DNA of 8,944 nt from assembly GCA_028276205.1 (NCBI GenBank), contig JAPYWU010000051.1, positions 1-8,944 of the forward strand, read 5' to 3'. The notes under the pieces are model-generated. The model was not told where the DNA came from and did not search any database. It saw nothing but the letters and a program-made list of their open reading frames with translations. A program made the translations under genes and the position numbers. Shown piece after piece: positions 1 to 4,764 of the stretch. Source of the stretch: Dictyoglomaceae bacterium (GTDB lineage: Bacteria; Dictyoglomota; Dictyoglomia; Dictyoglomales; Dictyoglomaceae). Every line of letters begins with the position of its first letter. The stretch's first letter is position 1.

Positions 1-6
1 TTATCT

Positions 7-12
7 CCTCCT
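7..12 (-). promoter_or_regulatory. Ribosome-binding site of an off-window minus-strand gene
   Basis: Read on the minus strand this is a perfect AGGAGG followed by AGATAA up to the window edge, so a start codon would fall immediately beyond position 1 with about 6 nt spacing. The gene itself is not visible. By analogy with bacterial tRNA clusters that precede tufB or the rpmG-secE-nusG genes, it may encode a translation factor or ribosomal protein, but that is inference only. Confidence 0.7.
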
Positions 13-26
13 AAAATTTGGTTTTG

Positions 27-32
27 ATTATA
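27..32 (-). promoter_or_regulatory. Possible -10 element for the off-window gene
   Basis: On the minus strand this hexamer reads TATAAT, about 14 nt before the AGGAGG ribosome-binding site at 12-7. No good -35 element is found 16-18 bp upstream. A second TATAAT lies at 67-62, directly after the last tRNA, also without a -35. In DNA this AT-rich such hexamers can arise by chance. No terminator hairpin is visible between the tRNAs and the edge, so co-transcription with the tRNAs is an alternative. Confidence 0.25.
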
Positions 33-74
33 AAAAAACTTAAAAAATAAATACTTCATAGATTATATTTAAAA

Positions 75-150
75 TGGAGCCCACGACCGGGATCGAACCG
101 GTGACCTTACCCTTACCAAGGGTACGCTCTGCCGACTGAGCTACGTGGGC
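75..150 (-). tRNA. tRNA-Thr (anticodon GGU)
   Basis: The 76-nt gene folds into a complete cloverleaf. The acceptor stem is GCCCACG/CGTGGGC, the D stem is GCTC/GAGC, and the anticodon stem TACCC/GGGTA holds loop TTGGTAA, with the anticodon at 117-115. The T arm is ACCGG-TTCGATC-CCGGT. The 3' CCA is encoded (75-77). It decodes ACC and ACU. It is the last gene of the four-tRNA minus-strand cluster, 17 nt after the initiator tRNA. Confidence 0.97.
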
Positions 151-167
151 CCACTTAATATAAAAAT

Positions 168-244
168 TGGTTGCGGGGGAGGGATTTGAACCCTCGACCT
201 CCGGGTTATGAGCCCGGTGAGCTACCTGGCTGCTCTACCCCGCG
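168..244 (-). tRNA. Initiator tRNA-fMet (anticodon CAU)
   Basis: The 77-nt gene shows the diagnostic features of a bacterial initiator. The acceptor stem (CGCGGGG with CCCCGCA) begins with an unpaired C1-A72, which blocks EF-Tu binding and allows formylation. The anticodon stem CCGGG/CCCGG supplies the three consecutive G-C pairs next to the loop CTCATAA that are needed for P-site entry, and the D stem GAGC/GCTC has A11-U24. CCA is encoded. The anticodon is at 210-208. These features distinguish it from elongator tRNA-Met and tRNA-Ile(CAU). Confidence 0.96.
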
Positions 245-252
245 ATATTAAA

Positions 253-338
253 TGGTGGGGAGGGAGGGATTTGAACCCCCGAAGGCGTCCGCCAGCAGAT
301 TTACAGTCTGCCCCCTTTGGCCACTTGGGTACCTCCCC
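253..338 (-). tRNA. tRNA-Tyr (anticodon GUA)
   Basis: This 86-nt class II tRNA has acceptor stem GGGGAGG/CCTCCCC, a short D stem CCC/GGG, anticodon stem GCAGA/TCTGC with loop CTGTAAA (anticodon at 304-302), and a 14-nt variable arm whose GGC/GCC bases form a small hairpin. The T arm is GGGGG-TTCAAAT-CCCTC with one G-U pair, and A73-CCA is encoded. The long variable arm is typical of bacterial tRNA-Tyr. It lies 8 nt upstream of the initiator tRNA in transcription order. Confidence 0.97.
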
Positions 339-354
339 ATATTCACACATTTTA

Positions 355-429
355 TGGAGCCGAGGAAGGGATTCGAACCCCCGACCCGCTGATTACAAAT
401 CAGCTGCTCTGCCGCTGAGCTACCTCGGC
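355..429 (-). tRNA. tRNA-Thr (anticodon UGU)
   Basis: The 75-nt gene has acceptor stem GCCGAGG/CCTCGGC, D stem GCTC/GAGC, anticodon stem GCTGA/TCAGC with loop TTTGTAA (anticodon at 397-395) and T arm GGGGG-TTCGAAT-CCCTT with two G-U pairs. CCA is encoded. It decodes ACA and probably ACG by wobble. It is the first gene of the cluster, about 37 nt downstream of the predicted transcription start, and 16 nt before tRNA-Tyr. Confidence 0.97.
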
Positions 430-472
430 TCATATTTATCTTTTGTAAACTTATTTTAACTGGACATTGAAA

Positions 473-501
473 AGTATATACATAAATCTAATCTAAGTCA
501 A
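473..501 (-). promoter_or_regulatory. Promoter of the four-tRNA operon
   Basis: On the minus strand, TTGACT (501-496) is followed after exactly 17 bp by TATACT (478-473), close to the vegetative sigma-70/sigma-A consensus. An A-rich stretch just upstream of the -35 could act as an UP element. Transcription should begin near 465-467, leaving a leader of roughly 37 nt before tRNA-Thr(UGU). The stretch after the -10 is AT-rich rather than the GC-rich discriminator typical of stringently controlled tRNA operons in E. coli. Confidence 0.85.
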
Positions 502-533
502 GGGGCAGGCTTATTTTTTATAACAGTAATTAA

Positions 534-542
534 TGATATAAT
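534..542 (+). promoter_or_regulatory. Extended -10 promoter of rpsA
   Basis: TGATATAAT is a perfect extended -10 element (TGn plus TATAAT). No good -35 hexamer lies 16-18 bp upstream, where there is only a T-rich run, which is normal for extended -10 promoters. Transcription would start near 549, giving a 5' leader of about 45 nt in which I see no obvious hairpin. It diverges from the tRNA promoter at 473-501. Confidence 0.6.
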
Positions 543-594
543 TAAAAAGGTTTTTGGTAATTTATTAAGCTATTTTAAAGGAGGGATTTTATAT

Positions 595-2244
595 ATGGAA
601 GAATTATCAGAAATAAAATTAGAAGACTCAGATCTATCATTAACCACAGATGCTCTTGTTTACGGTGCTGTCCTAAGTGAGGATAAAGATGGTCTATGGT
701 TAGATATTGGTAAAAAATATGATGCATTTTTACCATATACCGAATTATCTAAGGAATTAAAATCCAAGATTGAGAAGAAACAAAAGGTAGATAAAATACT
801 CGTTATTATTCAGCATATTAATTTTAAAGACGGTGTTATTTTAGTATCTAACAAAAAAGCTATCGAAAATAAAATATGGGAAGAGTTAATGTGGGCATAT
901 GAAAATGAAAAACCTATAAGAGGTAAGGTAATTGATTATCAAGATAGACAATTTATTATTGAAATTGAAAATGAAATTACTGGAATAATACCACAGAGAG
1001 ATATAGATATACCGCCATTTAAGCCTCCAAAATTTTATTTAAACAAAAAAGTGGAAGGAAAAATAGTAAAAATTAATCCGGAAAGGAGACAACTAATTAT
1101 ATCCGTTAGAAAATTGTTGGAGAAGGAACAAGAAGAAAAAAGATTAGATCTATGGGAAAAAATCAAAAATTCTGATATCGTGAGAGGTAAGATCATAAAA
1201 GTGGAAGATGACAAAATAACAGTAGAACTTGGTTTTGGAATAATCGGAACTATCAATTACGATGAATTATCCTGGTTTCCTATCAAAAATGTTAAAAGAT
1301 TTTTTGATGTTGGGGATATTGTTAAAGCTAAGATTTTAAAGTTAAATGATGAGTCAAAAACAGCAGAACTCAGTATTAAACAAACACAACCAAATCCATG
1401 GAGTGTATTTAAAGAAAAATATCCAGTGGGAAGTATTACAGAAGGAGAAATAATTAAAATTACAAATGGAATTCTTGTTAAAATAGACAATTTATTAGGA
1501 TATGTACCTCAAAATGAGATCACATGGGGAAGAGTTAGTGAAGAAAAGGAAAAATTTAAAGTAGGAGACAAAATAAAAGTAAAGGTATTATCAGTCGATG
1601 ATGAGAAGCAAAGAATCACGTTAAGTATAAAGCAAACAGAGCCTTATCCCTGGGAAGTGATTGATGATATTCTAAAAGTAGATGATATAACAAAAGGTAA
1701 AATTACTAATATTACAGACTTTGGAATCTTCTTAGAAATAAAACCAGGCTTAGAAGGTTTAATTCCCAAAAGATACATCTCTTGGGAAAGGATAGATGAC
1801 CTTTCTACTTTCTTTAAAATAGGAGATGTAATAGAGGTTAAAGTTATAAATATTGATAAGGAAAATAGAAAACTTACCTTAAGTAGAAGAGACTTATTAA
1901 AAGATCCTTGGGAAGACATAGAAAAGAGATATAAAGAAGGAGATAACATAAAAGGAAAGATTGTAGAAAAAACAAAAGATGGAATAATTATAGAAATTGA
2001 ACCAGGCATAGAAGGCTTCCTACCTCAAAATCAAATATACCTTGATAAAGAAGTTAATGAGGACATTACTGATTATGTAGAAGCTAAAATCATAAAAATA
2101 AATACTCAAAACAGAAAAATTATTCTTTCGAGAAAAGCTTTATTAAAAGAGAGATTAGAAAAAGAAATTAAAGAACAACTAAAAGAATTCACTCCTCCAC
2201 CTTTAACATTGGGTGAAATATTAAAGCTCAAAAATATTAAATAG
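595..2244 (+). CDS. rpsA: Ribosomal protein S1, six S1 RNA-binding domains
   Basis: S1 binds mRNA on the 30S subunit and helps place it for initiation. The 549-residue product, close to the 557 of E. coli S1, consists of six OB-fold S1 repeats at roughly 18-88, 106-174, 193-262, 279-346, 364-432 and 450-514. Most repeats follow the pattern 'GxI..i...gi.v.i..g..G.vP...i' and close with 'LSIKQ' or 'LSRR' type strands. Linkers such as NPWSVFKEKYPVG and DPWEDIEKRYKEG match those between repeats of true S1. Repeat 5 is the most canonical; repeat 1 is divergent, as expected for the ribosome-binding end. After a Lys/Glu-rich helix the protein ends in a PPP linker and TLGEILK. The ATG start follows AGGAGGG (579-585) with about 10 nt spacing. 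The gene stands alone, with its own promoter and terminator. An S1-repeat protein not bound to ribosomes is a less likely alternative. Confidence 0.88.
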   Translation: MEELSEIKLEDSDLSLTTDALVYGAVLSEDKDGLWLDIGKKYDAFLPYTELSKELKSKIEKKQKVDKILVIIQHINFKDGVILVSNKKAIENKIWEELMWAYENEKPIRGKVIDYQDRQFIIEIENEITGIIPQRDIDIPPFKPPKFYLNKKVEGKIVKINPERRQLIISVRKLLEKEQEEKRLDLWEKIKNSDIVRGKIIKVEDDKITVELGFGIIGTINYDELSWFPIKNVKRFFDVGDIVKAKILKLNDESKTAELSIKQTQPNPWSVFKEKYPVGSITEGEIIKITNGILVKIDNLLGYVPQNEITWGRVSEEKEKFKVGDKIKVKVLSVDDEKQRITLSIKQTEPYPWEVIDDILKVDDITKGKITNITDFGIFLEIKPGLEGLIPKRYISWERIDDLSTFFKIGDVIEVKVINIDKENRKLTLSRRDLLKDPWEDIEKRYKEGDNIKGKIVEKTKDGIIIEIEPGIEGFLPQNQIYLDKEVNEDITDYVEAKIIKINTQNRKIILSRKALLKERLEKEIKEQLKEFTPPPLTLGEILKLKNIK

Positions 2245-2245
2245 T

Positions 2246-2293
2246 AAAAAAATACCCCCTCTTCTAAAATAACAAAAGAGGGGGTATTTTTTT
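2246..2293. terminator. Bidirectional intrinsic terminator between rpsA and the coiled-coil gene
   Basis: A long inverted repeat pairs 2246-2263 with 2276-2293 around a 12-nt loop. Its core is TACCCCCTCTT against AAGAGGGGGTA, flanked by a run of seven A on the left and seven T on the right, so it has a U tract in both directions. It begins one base after the rpsA stop codon. The TAA stop of the minus-strand gene (2294-2292) overlaps its right arm. Confidence 0.93.
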
Positions 2294-2645
2294 ACCTAGA
2301 CATGATAATTTCCAAAATTCTTGTAATTTTTCTATCTAACAAAGCAATCTTTTGATCTAAATCTTGAAAGTTTAAAGTTGTAGATTGTTTTTCTGCTACT
2401 TTTTTAACTTCTTCTAATAATGATGTTTCTTGTGTTCTTAAAACTCTCAACATCTCTGATATTTCTCTTATTTCTCTTCTCAAACTTTCTTCCTTATTGG
2501 ACAATTCTTCTATTTTTTTATTTATCTCATATATTTCTGTAATTTTACCTTGAGATGAACTTAAAAGTCTATATAAGAACACAAGAAAAACAATAATTAC
2601 TCCAAAAATAACAAAATCTAAAATTCTACTAATATTAATCACCAT
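2292..2645 (-). CDS. Small membrane-anchored coiled-coil protein, unknown function
   Basis: I do not recognise the family. The 117-residue product has one hydrophobic helix at about 8-28, rich in Ile, Val, Phe and Leu, followed by a charged, Leu/Ile/Glu/Lys-rich region with heptad-like spacing at about 34-86 and again at 95-115. There is no cysteine, catalytic motif or cleavable signal peptide, so it is probably a bitopic membrane protein with a long coiled coil. The overall plan resembles FtsL/DivIC/FtsB-type division proteins or DUF948-like proteins, but no specific signature supports either. The ATG start is preceded by GAGGGGG about 10 nt upstream. It appears monocistronic, divergent from the YdjM-like gene and convergent with rpsA. 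Strong amphipathic periodicity and good gene boundaries argue that it is real. Confidence 0.78.
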   Translation of the reverse strand: MVINISRILDFVIFGVIIVFLVFLYRLLSSSQGKITEIYEINKKIEELSNKEESLRREIREISEMLRVLRTQETSLLEEVKKVAEKQSTTLNFQDLDQKIALLDRKITRILEIIMSR

Positions 2646-2694
2646 TCTTCTTATTCCCCCTCACAAACATTTTTAAATAGTATTTGGATTTATC

Positions 2695-2703
2695 TGTTAT
2701 ACT
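2695..2703 (+). promoter_or_regulatory. Extended -10 promoter of the hydrolase-serS operon
   Basis: TGTTATACT matches the extended -10 pattern TGn-TATACT. The position 17 bp upstream reads AAATAG, so no -35 element supports it. Transcription would start near 2710, about 10 nt before the ribosome-binding site. There is no room here for a T-box leader, so serS is probably not controlled by tRNA-Ser sensing from this promoter. Confidence 0.5.
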
Positions 2704-2720
2704 TATAAAATATATCATAC

Positions 2721-2727
2721 AAGGAGG
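2721..2727 (+). promoter_or_regulatory. Ribosome-binding site with unusually long spacing
   Basis: AAGGAGG is separated from the ATG at 2740 by 12 nt, longer than the usual 5-9. An in-frame TAA at 2734-2736 excludes any earlier start in this frame, so 2740 is the first usable ATG. The 11 bases around the start (2734-2744) recur exactly at the serS start (3443-3453), where they directly follow AGGAGG. Confidence 0.7.
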
Positions 2728-2739
2728 AAATAGTAAACT

Positions 2740-3438
2740 ATGATATTTAAAACACATTTAGCCTTAAATTATTTAGTTCTACAAAGCATTCTCAAACTAT
2801 CAGACGGGATGCAAGAAAAGATACTAACTCCTTGGGGTATTGGCACTATTATAGGAACAACCATTGGTACTTTTGTACCAGATATCGATGCGCCTCATTC
2901 AGAGGTCTCAAAAAGACTTCTTCCAGCAAAAACACTCCTCAACTTACTCCTTCCTATTTTGTCTATTTTTTCCAGTTTGGCTTTATCTTTATTTATATAT
3001 TCTAAAACTGGAATAAATTATATGTATGACAAAATAATCCTATTTTTCATCATTTTGATGACATTATTTTTAATTCTATCTTTGCTTTTTAAAGTTTTAC
3101 TAAAGCCCCTCTTCGTACATAGAGGGTTTCTTCATAGTATATGGGGTCTGTTAATTATAAATTTCTTCTTGTCAATAATGTATATTAATAACCTTAAAAC
3201 TATTCCATTAAGCATTATAAACATGTATAATGGATTTTATATAGGAATGAATATTGGCTATTTAGGCCACTTAATAGGTGATATGATGACATTTCACGGA
3301 ATTAATCCCTTATTTCCTATAAAATGGAAAATAAGTCTGAAAATATTTCGAACAAATAGTTTAGAAGAAAAGATTTTTATGATTATTTTGATAATAGTCA
3401 ATATAATCTTTTTTCTTGCAAATATATTTAAAGTTTAG
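2740..3438 (+). CDS. Membrane-bound metal-dependent hydrolase, YdjM/DUF457 family
   Basis: This 232-residue integral membrane protein carries the conserved His/Asp pattern of the YdjM (DUF457) family. His6 lies in KTHLALN, PDIDAPHS is at 47-54, HRGFLHS at 127-133 and GHLIGDMMTFHGINPLFP at 176-193. The family is described as metal-dependent hydrolases; the probable ligands are the Asp and His residues of these motifs (D48, D50, H127, H132, H177, D181). Hydrophobic segments lie at about 31-47, 68-88, 98-123, 133-150, 165-180 and 211-229, so the active site sits at or in the membrane. The physiological substrate is not known. E. coli YdjM is LexA-regulated, but I see no SOS box here. The stop codon overlaps the serS ribosome-binding site, so the two genes should be co-transcribed and coupled. 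Confidence 0.85.
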   Translation: MIFKTHLALNYLVLQSILKLSDGMQEKILTPWGIGTIIGTTIGTFVPDIDAPHSEVSKRLLPAKTLLNLLLPILSIFSSLALSLFIYSKTGINYMYDKIILFFIILMTLFLILSLLFKVLLKPLFVHRGFLHSIWGLLIINFFLSIMYINNLKTIPLSIINMYNGFYIGMNIGYLGHLIGDMMTFHGINPLFPIKWKISLKIFRTNSLEEKIFMIILIIVNIIFFLANIFKV

Positions 3439-3448
3439 GAGGTAAACT

Positions 3449-4729
3449 ATGATTGACATCAAAGCATTAAGAGAAAATCCTGATGTAATGAAAGAAAATA
3501 TCATATTAAGAAACTTAGACCCAGAAAAATACAATGTAGACTATATCCTAGAATTAGATTCTAAAAGAAGAGAACTCCAAAAAGAATTAGATAACCTAAG
3601 ATCACTAAGAAATAAAATATCTCAAGAAATAGGCAAAAAAGTAGGACAAGAAAAGGAGAATTTAATCAAAGAAGCTAAAGAATTAAAAGAAAAAATAGAA
3701 AAGATTGAAGAAGACTTCAAAAATATTGAGAAAGAGCTTTATCAACGTCTTTGGCAACTTCCCAATTTTCTTTCACCAAAAGCTCCAAGAGGAAAAGACG
3801 AAAATGATAATATAGAAATCAAAAGATGGGGTGAAATTAAAAAATTCAATTTTACTCCTAAGGACCACTTAGACTTAGGTATAATGAACGATTTATTAGA
3901 TTTTGAAAGAGGTAGTAAGGTTACTGGATCAAACTTCTATTATTTAAAAAATGAAGCTGTAATATTAGAATTTGCTCTTATGCAGATGGTTATAGATACT
4001 TTAGTTCCAGAAGGTTTTAAAATATTTATTACTCCAGACTTGGCAAAAATGGAAATCATCGATGGAATAGGTTTCCAACCAAGAGGACCTGAAGCCCAGA
4101 TTTATAGAATAGAAAATTTTGATTTAGGCCTTATTGCAACCGCAGAGATAACCTTGGGTGGCTATCACAAAGATGAAATTTTAGATGAGTTAGATCTTCC
4201 ACTCAAATATTTAGGCTTTTCTCACTGTTTTAGGACAGAGGCAGGAGCATATGGAAGATATAATAGAGGTCTTTATAGAGTCCATCAATTTAGTAAGGCA
4301 GAAATATTTATTATATGCAGACCTGAAGATTCAGAAGATATGCATGAATACATATTGGGTTTAGAAGAAAAAATCTTTCAAAAATTAGAAATACCATATA
4401 GAGTTTTAGATATTTGCTCTGGTGATTTAGGAGCACCTGCTGCAAGAAAATTTGACATTGAGGCATGGATGCCAGGAAGAGGAGATTTTGGAGAGGTAAC
4501 AAGCTGTTCAAATTGCACAGACTACCAAGCAAGAAGACTAAATATAAGATTTAGAAGGGTAACAGGAGAAGTAGAATATGTACATATGCTAAATGGTACA
4601 GCTATTGCAATTTCAAGAGCATTAATTGCTATCTTTGAGAATTATCAACAAGAAGACGGAAGTATTTTAATTCCAAAAGCCCTTCAACCTTATACCTTAG
4701 GCATTAAAGAAATTAAACCTAAAGCATAA
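3449..4729 (+). CDS. serS: Seryl-tRNA synthetase
   Basis: It charges tRNA-Ser (and tRNA-Sec where present) with serine using ATP, in the cytoplasm. The 426 residues have the usual SerRS layout. An N-terminal domain with a long antiparallel coiled-coil arm (about 27-100) grips the tRNA variable arm, and a class II catalytic core follows. Visible motifs are TAE (231-233, serine binding), motif 2 FRTEAG (261-266) with RVHQF (277-281), GAPAARKFDIEAWMPG (328-343) and motif 3 NGTAIAISR (382-390). The TAEITLGGYH segment and FSHCFRTEAG differ from the PTAEVPLTN...CFRSEAG of typical bacterial SerRS and recall organellar/plant-type enzymes. The ATG follows AGGAGG (3437-3442) with 6 nt spacing; that site overlaps the stop of the upstream gene, and an in-frame TAA at 3443-3445 fixes the start. 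A strong terminator follows. Confidence 0.97.
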   Translation: MIDIKALRENPDVMKENIILRNLDPEKYNVDYILELDSKRRELQKELDNLRSLRNKISQEIGKKVGQEKENLIKEAKELKEKIEKIEEDFKNIEKELYQRLWQLPNFLSPKAPRGKDENDNIEIKRWGEIKKFNFTPKDHLDLGIMNDLLDFERGSKVTGSNFYYLKNEAVILEFALMQMVIDTLVPEGFKIFITPDLAKMEIIDGIGFQPRGPEAQIYRIENFDLGLIATAEITLGGYHKDEILDELDLPLKYLGFSHCFRTEAGAYGRYNRGLYRVHQFSKAEIFIICRPEDSEDMHEYILGLEEKIFQKLEIPYRVLDICSGDLGAPAARKFDIEAWMPGRGDFGEVTSCSNCTDYQARRLNIRFRRVTGEVEYVHMLNGTAIAISRALIAIFENYQQEDGSILIPKALQPYTLGIKEIKPKA

Positions 4730-4764
4730 AAGAAGCCCCCTATTTTTAGGGGGCTTCTTTTTTT
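4728..4764. terminator. Bidirectional intrinsic terminator between serS and nrdJ
   Basis: A 14-bp stem pairs 4728-4741 with 4748-4761 around a short T-rich loop. Its core AGAAGCCCCCT pairs with AGGGGGCTTCT and is followed by seven T on the plus strand. On the minus strand the tail is only about four T, so termination should be stronger for serS. The serS stop (4727-4729) overlaps the left base of the stem, and the nrdJ stop (4765-4763) lies in the T tract. Confidence 0.93.

Noticed and set aside
208..459. Open frames on both strands across the tRNA cluster (also 248-433 minus)
   Set aside because: They translate tRNA genes; the peptides contain repeated tRNA-derived strings such as GGRDLNPRR and GRDSNPRP, typical of tRNA shadows. 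They have no ribosome-binding site.
1035..2009. Three minus-strand frames inside rpsA (1035-1256, 1257-1490, 1644-2009)
   Set aside because: They are antisense shadows of the repetitive S1 domains, low in complexity and Ser/Ile/Phe-rich, without convincing initiation sites.
595..2244. Internal repeats in rpsA as possible DNA repeats or recent duplications
   Set aside because: The repetition is at protein level (six S1 folds). The DNA copies are too diverged to be recent tandem duplications.
2677..2682. TACTAT as a -10 for the minus-strand coiled-coil gene
   Set aside because: The matching -35 position reads TAAGTA and there is no TG extension, so the call is too weak in AT-rich sequence.
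2646..2739. T-box or other riboswitch controlling serS
   Set aside because: The leader between the predicted start near 2710 and the first gene is only about 30 nt, and the gap before serS is 10 nt, too short for a T-box or specifier hairpin.
4311..4532. Minus-strand 73-codon frame inside serS
   Set aside because: It is antisense to conserved catalytic-domain codons of serS and has no features of its own.
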